Source: Rhyzopertha dominica
Taxonomy: Eukaryota > Arthropoda > Insecta > Coleoptera > Bostrichidae
Direction: 5' to 3'
Assembly (NCBI GenBank): GCA_025024175.1
Contig: QCXZ01000075.1
Location: forward strand, 2,604,001-2,668,000
DNA: 64,000 bases
Shown one piece after another: positions 48,989 through 60,712 of the stretch. Both the position numbers and the translations under genes were made by a program. The notes beneath the pieces were generated by a model, which saw only the letters and a program-made list of their open reading frames with translations, was not told the origin of the DNA and ran no database searches. Each line of letters opens with the position of its first letter. The stretch's first letter is position 1.

Positions 48989-51900
48989 CTAAAGATCTAT
49001 AGCTGACATAGTTGCAGCATTATTTTCTCTCTGCATCACCAGTTCAAATTGAATGAGAAGCACGATGTATGTTGCTGCCGATCCGGCCATCTAAAACAAT
49101 ATTATTAAATTAACTCGTAATTGTAGTGATATACACTGCTCCACAAAAATATAGGTCCACTTGAAAATTTCGTATATTTTCCAAAAAAAAGTGTAACATT
49201 ATACATATTTTTAATTCAGTGAGTTACTTTGAAGCAAAATATTGTATTTCAGACAAAAAGTCGTAAGTACATACAAAATGGCGCTGAAAGACATGTTTAT
49301 ACCGCAATTGGCTTGCACAAAAATATACGTCCAGTTCTAAAAAACTCAATTCAGGCAAATTAATATTAGCGATACGTATCCTAAACATGAGCGCAAGGAT
49401 CGNTCTAGCCATGATCAAGCTCGGCAATAATGTTTTGTTTCCTCCTGTCATTTTATATTAAAATGGCACGAGGAAAGTTACTTTCTGAGGTTGAAAAGAC
49501 CGAGATACTCATTCATCACGGATACGGACGCTCAAATCGCTGGATAGCAAGGAAACTAAATCGAAGTCATGATGTCATTAATTCGTTTTTGAAGAACCCT
49601 GACGAATATGGGACAAAGAAGTCGCCTGGGCGGCCACAGAAACTTAGCGGCCGAGAAAAACGACGTGTTGTGACTGCTGCTTCAAACTCGATGCTTTCTT
49701 GTGCAGAAATAAGAAATCTGCTAGAACTCAATGTGTCACGCGAAACGGTAAGACGTACTATTCATAACAGTGGTGTAATTAAAAGATCGAAAATGCTTAC
49801 CGCACCTGCACTCACAGACATTCACAAAATGCCGCGGTTGGAGTTCGCGCGGCAAGATCTTCGGACAGATTTCACTCTGGTAATGTCACTTAAGTTTTAC
49901 TGTCTACCTCGTTATTTTTACACATTTTCAATTTAGTTTATTTGGTCTGATGAGAAAAAATGGAATTTAGACGGGCCTGATGGATGTAACTCCTACTGGA
50001 GGGACTTGCGGAAAGAACCGCGAATTTTTTCCCGGCGCAATTTTGGTGGCGGAACCGTGATGGTTTGGGCGGCATTTAGCGCCCACGGAAAATTGCGTTT
50101 GGCATTTCCATCGGCCCGGATGAACTCCGAAGAGTATCAGGAACTGCTAGAGGGTTGTTTAGTGCCATTTCTAGAGGCTCACCTGGACGTGCCCTTAAGT
50201 TTCCAGCAAGACAACGCGCCGATTCATGTGTCCAGAAGCACATTAAACTGGTTCGCCGCCGCGCAAGTGCCACTTGTGCAATGGCCAGCGCGTTCGCCAG
50301 GTTTAAATATTATTGAAAACGTTTGGGGAATCCTTGCGCGTCGGGTTTATGCCCATAATCGCCAATACCAAAGTGTACGAGAATTAAAAGAAGCGATACT
50401 GTCCACCTGGGACAATCTGGAAGAAGATTTACTAAGGCGCCTATAGTTGCGTCTATGGACAACCGTCTATTTCAAGTCATACAGCGCAACGGAGGTGCCA
50501 CAGACTATTAAAAGTTATTTTTCTGTTATTTTGTTCGGTATTAAATAAATTTAACAGTTTCCCTTGACTGGACGTATATTTTTGCGCAAGCCAATTGCGG
50601 TATACATATGTCTTTGGGCGCCATTTTGTATGGATTTACGACTTTTTGTCTGAAATATGAAATTTTGCTCCAGAGTAACTTACTTCATTAAAAAAATGTA
50701 TAATGTCACGCTTTTTTGGAAAAAATACGAAATTTTCAAGTGGACGTATATTTTTGTGGAGCAGTGTATACCTATGGTGCTTTCTAATTAGTAAGGAACA
50801 AATTATTTTGTGTGAAGTGTTGTATACAAAGTGACGCAAATTAGAGGCTTAGAAGCTGCATTAATGTTAGAACTAAAAAAAATATCATGCATCTTAATCG
50901 TTCTTTGCAAGATATTATTATAGTGTTGTTTCCAAGTCGTTATTTGAATATGTTTCTTCCAGTTTTTCAAACAAATGATGCAATGGTTGACTGGTTTCAT
51001 ACAAATAATTCAACTACGAATTATATTTCAATCTACACCTAGTGTAGATATCGCGAACAAAAATAGGTATTTATTAATCACAGTTTAAAATCCAGTAAAT
51101 AAATAAATCCCAATAATTATGTCTTAGGTTCATTTAAAACATATTCTGGTGTTTATTATCTTTGATATTGATTACTACACTACGAAGTTGAATATTTCTC
51201 CACAAGATGAGTTTATATACTTCACATGAAGAAGTCCAGTTTAAAGTAATCCTACAAATAGCAAAAACAGACTTATTATCTTTGTGTTGCTTTATCGAAA
51301 ACCTCTAGTTCTAACAAATGAAAAGTACAATACAAAATATTGGTGCATTTGCTATAAAGTGGATTTAATCAAAATCATTCACACTTACTCCTTGTAGGAG
51401 AGATCCTCCAATCCTAAAATACCCACAAGCAGTTATGTTCAATTTTTGGTGCCACAGTTGCAACGCAAATTTTGTTATCTAAAACATACACTTCGTTACG
51501 AGCCTCCACAACTGAATTCTTTAAACCTAAATTTACTATATCCTTTTCAACTTTGTCCTCTTCCTTCATAAACCCCTGAATCAACTTCGTCGTCTCCCTC
51601 TGCTCCGCATAGATCAGCTCGCAAACCGTCACGATCAGAACGACGTCTACAACAGGGAGGTGGCCGAGGATGACCGCCGAAGAGTACAACGCGTTCACGC
51701 TGCCTCTAGCAGCAAAAACACCGCAAACGCTGAAAAGACTGCAGATCGCGTAGTGGTGCACGATGCAGACAATGTTCACGAACTCCATCAGGAACTTCAT
51801 CAGCAGTGGGTACCCGAAGACGTCATTGACGTCTTTTAGAATGCGGGTTACTTCGGAGTGGAGGATTTTCACTTCTTTTATGGCATCTCTGCGAATCTCG

Positions 51901-54900
51901 TTGTCGTTTCTAGCGAATGGATATTGAATGAAATGATTTGATCGACCCTAAATAAGTGTCATCAGAATAATCTTCTATGCTTGCAGACTCGCACCCTTAC
52001 TTTTTGAATGGGAAAAATGGGTCTCGAGTTACCTCATTTTAGAAATTGCGTCCGAAGATTCATCCAATCCAATGCTCCAGGAAATTGTCGTCAAGGTATA
52101 AACTGGTAGGGACAGTACGAGGGAAGATCATTAACTACGGTCCCTGACAGAGAAAGACACAAAACATGAAAATAATTATATGTTTATTTTTCGACATAGC
52201 CCCCTTGAAGTTCGATGCATTTGGTCCAACGATGTTCCAATGCTCTGATTCCTCTAGAAAAGATTTCTTGTGGTTGGTCCTCTAACCAGTCGTTTACTGC
52301 TGTCATCACTTGATAATCATCGTCATATCTGGCCCCACGTAGATATTCTTTCTATTTCGGATATAAGAATTAATCTCTGGGAGCTAGGTCTTGTGAATAC
52401 ACAGGGTGTTCGTGCAATTCAAATCTTGCGTCGTGAATAGCATTCATTACAATATCGCTTTTGTGTACAGGAGTGTTGTCTTGATGGAACAAAATTCCTT
52501 TCCTCAATTTTCCCAGTCTTTTTTGACATTTTAAAATTAAGCTGGCATAGTGTGTCCACGTTCCAAAAAATCAGCCATTAAAATTTCGTCTGCATCCCAA
52601 AAAATTGTGGCCATAATTTTACCAATAGAGGGCACAACTCGAAATTTGCTTGGTGGAAGAGAACCTTTGTGATGCTACTCCATAATCTGTAGTTTTGACT
52701 CTTGAGTCAAAGTGGTGGACCCGTTTCATCAACAGTTACAAATCGAGAGAGAAACTCATCCGGGTCTGCTGAAAACTTTACCAGACTGGCTTCAGAATGC
52801 AGGACTCTCGAACGTTTCTGATCAGGCGTCAACATTCTAGGGACCCAGCGTGCTGATAACTTTTTTAAGACCTAAAATATCTGTTAATATTTTTTCTATT
52901 GTGCCGTATGAAAAGTCTGTAATTTCAGCTATCCGACGAATGGTCAATCGCCTATCTGCCATTACCATATCATGTACACGATTAACATGTTCCTGAATAG
53001 TGACAGTTACTGGTCATCCGACACCCTTTGCGTGTTCACACGTACATATGTCTTCACCTAATACACCCACTATATCTTCTTCTTTTGCAAATATTTTATA
53101 ACTGCGGGTATCACAGATTTTTTTGGAAATTATTCTAAATTTTAACAAACAACGAATGACAAGACTGGTATTGAACAAAATATCACAACAAATAAATAAA
53201 CTTTTAATATGTCAAAGAATTTCACTATCAGTCAACGCCTACTATATCAGGGACCGTAAATAATGATCTCCCCACGTATAATGAGGAGATCGCTTATTAC
53301 TGAAAAACTAGTTCATTTTCGTTCAACTAACACTTATTCTTGTACTTTGATCTCCTTTTTGTTTCATCCCAGCTAAGGTTTCTCTTCCTCAATGCCTCTA
53401 CCATTGTCATGTACCATGTTTCCTTGCTCAAATAGTTTTAGTTAATTTTCTTCTAAAGTCTGTCTAATCGGCTCTATTTCCAATTCCTCTCAGATTTTGT
53501 CATTTCTTATTTTGTCCATTCTAGTCACCTCTTTAATAAATCTTAAGAATTTCATCTCTGTCACTTGCAGTCTCTTTATCAGTCTATCGCTTAATATCCA
53601 ACTTTTTTTCCGTATGATAATATTGTTTTATAAACAGTCTTGTATATTTGTTAAGTCTGTCTTTTCGTCCCCTTTTCTATTCTCATTGTGTTTATTTTGC
53701 TTATTTCTATTAACATTTTTCGTTCTGTTAATCCTTTCTACCACCACAATCTAGACTTTATTGCAACTTTTCTTCATATTTGCACAGTATTTATTTGTGT
53801 TATTGCACATACTCTTAATGCTTTTTCTCGGCTTGTTATTTATTTTTGTTGATACTTTCCTATACGACTTTTCTGAGGATCTAATCCACTAATCTCTAAA
53901 TAACTGGATGTCGCTTACATACCAAAATGCATGTAAATTATTTGTGATAGATTTACGCCACTTTAGCGCCTAGCCGCTGGTTCGCTTGTGCGGTAAATAT
54001 AACTTTAATGATTGACGGTTAAAATGGCGAGCTCACATCTGTCTGCAGATTTCCAAAAGATGATCGTTGTAGTGTTTGAGTAAGAAACATGTACAGTACA
54101 AACTGGATGTTACGTTTACTAATAACCATATTATATAAAGTTAAGGATCTAACCTAAAATTTGAATGCGCCGTTAAATGGATAGTGCGAGTACCGGCGGC
54201 ATGGTGGCTACTTATCGTAGTTTTGAATGACTTATGCGACATCCAGTTATTTAGAGATCAGTGATCTAATCGAATGCCTTTCCTAAGTCCAAGAATGCTA
54301 AACAGATTATTGTGCTTTTGACCATTGGTTTATTCGAAAGTATATTGTCCTGCGTGTTTCGCCCATCATAGTGAAAGACCTATGTTTCGTCGCCGGTGGT
54401 GACATTATCTAAATGCAACCTTAATTCGGTTATAATCCTGACACTCATTCACCGATCATTATTTAACAGGAGAACCATGATTAGGTATCACATTTGCTGG
54501 TGGAATGCTATCAAAAGCGAGAGTCATCCCGCATGTTTTCACGGTCACTTTTTCGATAAATTCAACTACCTGGAAACTTAAGAAGAGAAAAGAACGGTGT
54601 ACCCGTAAGCTTCCAGAATCATTTAGTGGGTACCGGAGAGGATTTGTCCAGTTTAGAATAGAACTTGATCGGTAACGTTGTTCCGGAGCTTTCTCCGTTG
54701 CACGTCGTGATACAGGCACTAGCAGGATGTCAAAAGATACAACCCTGTATATTTGTAATGGACAAGTTCATGCAGATGGCAATTCTCTGAAGCTGAGGGA
54801 AGCAGCTCTAGCGCAGTAGTCTTTTTGTAAAAAGAATTCACAATATCCCCAGGTCCCTGGATGGTAAACAGTACTTTGGTTTCCAACGTTAGACACTAAT

Positions 54901-57900
54901 CAATTACAAAATTGAAACCTGATGTAATTTCACAAGCCTCTCTTCCCTATTCAAAAATTAAGAATGCTAGCTGGCAGCATAAAACGGTTGATCAAACACT
55001 CGGTGTACAAAATAATATTTTGTTGCAGTTTGCAAATCACTGCAATTGAAAAAAGAAATGAAGTATCTAAGTTACTAAGTTAATAATGGTATTGAGCATA
55101 CATTCGAATTTATATTTCCTCAAATTGAGAAAAACGTATAGATCCCAAGTGATGATGTAGGAAGTCAAACAAGAATCAAAAGTAGAAAAAGATTACTATT
55201 ATAGTAGATTATTAATAATCAAAGATTTATCAAGAATACATTAAATAAATAGTGAAGTAGTATCTGTTTTAATTATGAAACTTAATTGTTTAAACGGTAA
55301 TAACAGTAAACGGTAAGTTTTATGATATTATTATTTACAGATAAAATACCTGTGATCACTGCTAGTCCTTGTGCTCAAGATTTGGCCGCTTTCACAAGTT
55401 TTCAGAATACCATTCAGAATGCGAAGTAGTCTCCGCAATGTCATTATGAACGTGCAGAACAATAGGGCATGACATTTACCTACTTTTGGTGGAAAAGCCT
55501 CTATAAATCCAATCGCTAGACGTCTAAACATACTGTCCCCCTATGTGGATGAACAAATCACGTCACAGGAAGTAAAGATTGAAATTCTAAACTGACCTGT
55601 CTGTAAGATTGCCACACATATATAAAATGTATAATATCGCGGCAAGTCCACATAAGCAGTGTAGTTATCACTATAAATAATACAAATGCCTTTAAATTAC
55701 AATAACTAGAAGTAAAAGCGTACTTCTTCAGTTGCTCATCCGTTTTTCGAATATCGTTCATGATTTTCATTATTTTGCCATAGTTCGCAGCGCTACAAAC
55801 ATAAGGCTTGAAACTCAGTAATCCAAAACTAATTGCAAAAGATACTAAGTGTCATTATATATTTTTTGTTGAAGTAAAAAGCTTTTCTTATTATAACTAT
55901 ATGGACACATCCATAGGGTTACATGGTAGATGAAAAAAAATGTTTTACGTAAAAGCACTTTGGATTTATAGGAGTAACCCAACATTATCACAAAAGGTAG
56001 ACTTTCTATAACAAAAAAGTCTTCTTAGCATTAGTGCTACCAAAAAAACCGCAGCAAATTGAATCAATACTTCCACATCCAATTGTCAAAATGACATTTA
56101 CGTTTTTATTTCTTATGCTATACGATTAGTAATCAGATTTTTAGCATTTTGACTCTCTATACATTTTTTCTAAGACAAAGTTCTCGTGATATTAGCAAAA
56201 ATATATAAATTTTAAANTCGGTTTTTTTCCAAATAACTCGAAAATTATTAACTTAACAAAAAAATTACAAGAGTGCTTTCTGATCAGAAATTAGATTTTA
56301 TATATACCAAAATTTAAAAAGAATCGTACGAGCAGGAACCAAAATAGGTTTTTTGGAAATATTTCAAAAATGTCAAAATTTTGAATAAATTTTCTAAAAA
56401 ACTTTTTGTGTGAAATTTTATTTCCTATCTGATGGCATTTTCATTTTTTGAATATATTAAGTATATTCGGAGATATTTAGGAAAAACCGTTTTCTTTAAG
56501 TGACGCTTTTTTGCTAATATCTTCCAAACAGTTTGCTGCAGCGAAAATTTATAAGAATGAATAATACTCGCAGTTATACTACTAATCACATACTAAAACA
56601 AAAAAATTATAAAAAAATAAAAATTTGCAAAAAGGGTAGTTACCCCCCAGTTTTGTCCCCTTCCCGATACCGTACTTACCCCACAAACGCTTTGGGTAGT
56701 TGAGATTTATATGTTTGCCAAATTTCAAGTTCATATATTAAGTCTTTCGAAAGTTACCGCGTATACAAACAAAACCACAGACACACAGACAAGAAATTTT
56801 TTTGCTCAAATTTTGTTCTTTTGCGTTTTCGACCATTTTAAAGCGAATGAGCAAATAAAAATTTTTGAAAATTTTTTTCGCGATACTATACTTTCCATCC
56901 GTTGGATGTGGAAGTAATTGACGTCGTTTTTCATAATTAATGGTGTTAGTCACCTAGCAAAGAAAGCCTTGGTGTTGTCAATATGACAGGACTTATGTAA
57001 TTGATTTCAATGACCAAATAAAGAATTTAAAATATGACAACGAAAATTACAAAGATTATTTAAAATTGAAAACTTCAGTTACCTACCTATAATTTTGTAT
57101 ATATCCATAATTTAAAAAATATTTTGAGGATTTGTAACAAACATGTAAAGATTTTGAATTATTTATAGAGGCAGTGTGTTTATGTGACAATAAATTATTT
57201 GTTGACGAGAATTTGTAACAACAATATCAGTATTTTTATATTTCTCATATTGTTTTAAATAATGTAAACTGATCCGTTTTCACAAAGTGGATATATGTAT
57301 GTATTTTAAATAAAGTGGATTTAATAGACTTCGTGAAGACTATTCTTGTAGAAGTAACATTGTTTGTTCCCGTTTGACTAACATAAAGAGAATTACTATC
57401 GTTATAAGAAAAACTACATATCGCCGAATAATTCAAAACTGGAATTTTGTCTTTATTGCGAACAAAACGGAAAAACACATTGCCTACCGTAGAAGATCCA
57501 ACACTTATTCCATGAGAGGAAAACAATTCAGATAAACTAAGTAAGACTGGACCAACAAACCTAGGAGGATACCATTTGTCTTCTTCTGCATGAATCATGT
57601 TAAAGGAAAACTTAAATTTTGTTAAATATTTAAAGCGTAATTTTTGTAATAAATGATTGGGAAAGTTGTAATTAAAAGCAATTTGAAGAATTACACCCTT
57701 ATACACAGAAAATGGCCGTATTTCATTCTCTTTTTAACAGACATTTTAAGTTGACTCTTTCTTTACCTGTAAATGCTTTTGAAAAAGGACTGCTTATTTT
57801 CAATTCCATAACGTCACTTTTAATTTGAATTCTTTTTATTGTTAGTGAAAGCCCTTTGCCCGTTAAACAGTTATTAATGGTAATTAAGTGGATAGTTTGA

Positions 57901-58515
57901 CTTTGTGGAGTTGAATCTTAAAAAGTTACTTCACAGCAACATGTAAAACTTCATTTTCTTCTTTTACAACTATGCTCCTTTTTTTGCTTATATTTCACAT
58001 TTATAGCATTGAATATTTTACACCGACAAACTCAAACATTTACACGGATAACAATTGAGAATGGATGTAGATTATAGTACTAGACTTTTATATAAAAAAA
58101 TTCCGTTGCATTGGTTTAATATAATTACATTTTAACATTTTTTCTAATAACATCAAGGGGATTTAAGTCAATCCCTATTGCAATTAGTTCAACTACACTT
58201 AGCCACCTGTATCCATATTTACCCTACAATAATAGCGACGAGCATCACCAAGCAACTGGTGACCTGTCTCAAACGGTTTTCAATCTCCATCATAAAACTA
58301 CTGGCGTCCGGGTCCGGAGCTGTCACTGATTTGTGTGATATCAGGAAACCATGCACCACAAATATGGTTCCGTAACAACATCTGAACAACATCTTTTTCC
58401 TTTCGTCTTTCAAACATTTCGGAGGTCGACAGTACAACCCGCTGAACATGCACAATACCAGAATCGGGCTAACTGCGTCATCAAGGCAGTGGGCCGATAA
58501 AATTCTGTCGAACAT
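48989..58515 (-). CDS. Gustatory receptor, 5 exons, about 433 aa (one frameshift in exon 4)
   Basis: Exons in coding order are 58515-58223, 55792-55597, 55540-55350, 51909-51389 and 49090-48989, with phases 2, 0, 2 and 0. Donors are GTAAAT, GTCAGT, GTATTT and GTAAGT. The protein is a seven-helix insect gustatory receptor, a ligand-gated cation channel of taste neurons. It starts MFDRILSAHCLDDAV and has helix 2 at LRQVTSCLVMLVAIIVG, helix 3 in exon 2 (KAFVLFIVITTLLMW), FIMTLRRLLRILNGIL in exon 3, and VLKDVNDVFG-like IC2 with helix 5 in exon 4. It then has LQLWHQKLNITACGYF and ends with TYIVLLIQF (407-415), the family signature. In exon 4 the frame slips by one base in an A run (plus strand about 51470-51473); this is a lesion or an assembly error. 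The acceptor of exon 4 was chosen to keep frame. A Tc1, a mariner and other elements lie in the introns. Confidence 0.83.
49134..50766 (+). mobile_element. Tc1-like element with IR/DR ends, nearly intact (1633 bp)
   Basis: It lies in the last intron of the receptor gene, in the opposite orientation. The ends read CACTGCTCCACAAAAATATA, flanked by TA (49132-49133 and 50767-50768). Terminal inverted repeats are about 215 bp. The motif CACAAAAATATAxGTCCA occurs at the outer end and again near the inner end of the left repeat (about 49316), with matching copies in the right repeat, so this is an IR/DR structure. Confidence 0.9.
49463..50511 (+). CDS. Tc1 (DD34E) transposase with one short intron and one 3' frameshift
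   Basis: Exon 1 (49463-49879) starts MARGKLLSEVEKTEI and carries the paired helix-turn-helix domain with the SPGRPQKLSGREKRR hook. A 57-bp intron (49880-49936, GTAATG...TTTAG) joins it in frame to FIWSDEKKW (first Asp). Exon 2 continues through GGGTVMVWAAFSAHG, SFQQDNAPIH (second Asp) and SPGLNIIENVWG (Glu), with 34 residues between, giving DD34E. Without splicing the frame ends soon after 49879. The frame stops at 50446, but shifting by one base at about 50443 continues VASMDNRLF to a TAA at 50509-50511, so a single indel removes the last 21 or so residues. The catalytic core is otherwise intact. The common SPDLN motif reads SPGLN, which is not a catalytic position. Confidence 0.83.
50770..51385. 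other. Part of the last intron of the receptor gene
   Basis: AT-rich, with no supported feature. Confidence 0.4.
52118..53276 (-). mobile_element. Mariner (DD34D) element, decayed, minus orientation
   Basis: Located in intron 3 of the receptor gene. Inverted ends are CGAGGGAAGATCATTAACTA (left) and CGTGGGGAGATCATTATTTA (right, inwards), followed by CGGTCCCTGA in both. TA flanks are at 52116-52117 and 53277-53278. The length of 1159 bp is slightly below a standard mariner. Confidence 0.88.
52180..53160 (-). pseudogene. Mariner DD34D transposase pseudogene
   Basis: Minus-strand fragments include the C-terminus RALEHRWTKCIELQGGYVEK ending near 52187, preceded by ILFHQDNTPVHKSD (second Asp) and HPVYSQDLAPRD (third Asp), with 34 residues between. 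Upstream parts with the first Asp region (around 52740, SRFVTVDET-like) are fragmentary. Stops and frame changes make it inactive. Confidence 0.8.
53340..53735 (-). pseudogene. Non-LTR retrotransposon C-terminal fragment
   Basis: Minus-strand frames read IYKTVYKTILSYGKKSWILS, then LQVTEMKFLRFIKEVTRMDK, then IRNDKI, a stop, and EELEIEPIRQTLEEN. This is the conserved C-terminal tail of LINE polymerases, of the kind ending IREELxxEPLxxxIExxRLRWxGHV. The rest of the element is absent. Confidence 0.75.
53887..54263. mobile_element. hAT-type MITE (377 bp)
   Basis: Terminal inverted repeats begin CACTAATCTCTAAATAACTG (left) and CACTGATCTCTAAATAACTG (right, inwards) and extend through GATGTCGC. The 8-bp direct repeats ATCTAATC flank it at 53879-53886 and 54264-54271. 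An 8-bp target duplication and a CAxTG-like end fit hAT elements. It has no coding capacity. It is in intron 3 of the receptor gene. Confidence 0.85.
54330..54430 (-). pseudogene. Possible mariner transposase scrap
   Basis: The minus-strand frame gives VTTGDET, a stop, then VFHYDGRNTQDN, like the TGDETWVxxYDPETKxQS block around the first Asp of mariner transposases. Only this block was recognised. Confidence 0.4.
54440..55330. other. Part of intron 3 of the receptor gene
   Basis: Nothing recognised. A minus-strand frame at 54459-54719 has no family features. Confidence 0.4.
56070..56914. mobile_element. Non-autonomous DNA element with TA target (845 bp)
   Basis: Inverted ends CTTCCACATCCAA (56070) and TTGGATGTGGAAG (ending 56914), flanked by TA at 56068-56069 and 56915-56916. 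The interior has no transposase and contains phrases common in insect repeats (GCCAAATTTCAAG, CACAGACACACAGAC). It is in intron 1 of the receptor gene. Confidence 0.7.
57245..57706 (-). other. Open frame of unknown nature, possibly a retroelement relic
   Basis: A 153-codon minus-strand frame in intron 1 of the receptor gene. A short part reads NDSNSLYVSQTGTNNVTSTR, which faintly recalls a GIY-YIG endonuclease (YxGQTxxxxxxR) of Penelope-like elements. The rest matches nothing recognised. It has no receptor features and its initial codon would be GTG/ATG inside AT-rich DNA. Chance is an equally good explanation. Confidence 0.25.
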
Positions 58516-58984
58516 GTTATTTGTCGAAAATTCTACGAATATATGAATAGCTTTTTTGAGACTTTAATTTCGACACTGCGTTTGTTGGGTAAGAACACAC
58601 AGGCGTGGAAACTATATTTGTATAGCTGATGATTTCGTTTTATGTCACGCCCGTTTCATTAGTGATGTTGATTGTTGACGGACAAGAAATAAAACTTCCT
58701 TCTGGGTTATTTTCAAGATATGACATAGACCAATCTTTGTTTCAAATATACAAATGATAGTTACTCATAGCTTCAAAAGATCGGCCATTTTTTAAGCTTC
58801 CCAGCGATGTGAAAGTAAATATGATTAGATACTTAAAAAAGGTAGAAGTTACTTTATTCTGATTCTAACCTAGATAGCCATTTAAGAATGAATATTTTAA
58901 TCTTAAAGGCAAAACAAGATATTTCAAAAAGTTTCATAACAGGATTTCTACGGCGGTAACTCCAACCTTCACGCTACAAATTTC

Positions 58985-59665
58985 TAAATTCGCGTTACAT
59001 TTTAACAATTAATACAGAGAAACAAAAAACTTATATCAGTTATTTCAATCAAAAATCCATCCGAACTAAGAGTTATGAAAGTCTATTTAATAATAAGTTT
59101 TAGGAATCCAGTAGCATTATAAGAACGAATTAAGGCTCGGTGTGCTGTTATAATGTCAGTACACAAAAGCCCTTTGAAAATCCGATTAAATATATTTCAG
59201 TTTATTTAAAGGAGGCTTAATTTGGTTAAAATATTAAGTGGTGGGTTAATTTTTGGGAGCAGTACACTGGCGGACTACGGAGGTTGGCAATACTAAAAAA
59301 AATGCTCAGTCTAAAAAAAGATGGCATATTCTGTACAGTGTTCATAACTAAGCATGTCTGATTTTACACAGTACTCATAATATGCACAAAATCGTCGTCA
59401 AACGTTGAGATGTAATATGCTATCATTTTACTGATGTGTTGCAGTGTCTGTTTATTATCTACAATTGATATAATCGACTCAAAAGCATTATTTTCGATTT
59501 TTTTCAGTAAAATTAGATGCATGAATGAAAATTGTTAGAGATAAAACAACCATTAATTTAATGCTGATTGGGGGTGTTTGACCAGCTGAAGTATAATGCT
59601 GGGACTTATAACTTGTATTTTTATGTTTAACTAAGATTAACTAAGCCAGCAGCTTAAACCATTCA
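58985..59665. repeat. Dispersed repeat family A, copy 2
   Basis: Same orientation as copy 1 (7915-9200). It lacks the foldback element of copy 1, so it preserves the empty site TCAGTTTA, and it has lost several hundred bases between TTTTCGATTT and TAAAATTAGATGCATGA. It lies between the two alternative first exons of the receptor gene. Confidence 0.75.
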
Positions 59666-60712
59666 TGGAATAAATACGTCATTAATTACTTAGGTACATA
59701 ATCAGATAAAGGCACATTTTTAGTTACGTTGAATTATTCACTAACGGAAATTCCTGCTTTGCCCCCCCCCCACCCCTTTAGACCAAAACCTGGGTATTCC
59801 CATAGTAATAGGATTTGTGTTATTGTAACTTATGCGAGGAACTCTGAACGAAGTCAGGTCTGTAAGAAAATCACTGTATGAAGACGCTTAATTAGAATAC
59901 TTTACTCCCTTATCAGTTGTATTAATTCACCTGCTCTGCTAATATTTAATTACAAATAATGTTTAAAAAGATCACCAATTGCACAGCTTCAAAACAGAAA
60001 GTGAAGCTTTTTTTTAATAAAACGCCTATGTTAATGCTTCTACAACGGCTTCTCTGAAACTTACTCTTTTATAACCTCGAAAGTAAACTTTGTTTTCTAT
60101 TGTCCCCCATATAAAAATTTTAAACCCCAAGATTGGGGAGGCCTTGGAAGCACTACGCGAAACTCTAAATTAAGTTCATTCATTCTGGAGGATAACGCAA
60201 AAATATTAAGAATTAAACAACCTTATCTTAGTCCAAAACCTAATATTAACAAAGATAAAGGTTGTTAAACTCTAGATTTTGTTTTAAAGTTTTTAATAAC
60301 TTTTGTTGTAAAACTTGTAGTATTTGCATTAAGTTTGGTATACGAGGGTTTTTGTGTTATATATTTAGATTGACTACTAGTTGCATGTGGCGCTATCTTC
60401 GGTACTTCACGTGGGTTAAAAATTTCGTATAACTTTTTCGAAGGTTACTAAAAAATTTTCAGACAATATCTGAAGTTTAATACATTTTTAAAGAACTGCT
60501 ATGTTAGCGGAATGAAGAAGAAATCCTAGCATTAAACTGAAAATTTTACCAAGTACAAAACATTGTTTCGTATCTGTAAAGTGTTAATTTCTCAAGTCTT
60601 CACCCTCTGTACAGCTGATTCAAACTACATTTGAATAACTTTTTTTATAATATCAAAGACATTAAAGAGAATCTCTCTTGCAATTAGTTCAGTTATACCT
60701 TGCGACCTTATA

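Noticed and set aside
58101..58222. Possible extra receptor exon reading ELIAIGIDLNPLDVIRKN just after exon 1
   Set aside because: The sister locus has a similar reading, but the gap to the donor would be a 30-nt intron and the phase gives an immediate stop. The exon at 55792 fits phase and protein. The similarity is explained by the duplication of the whole segment.
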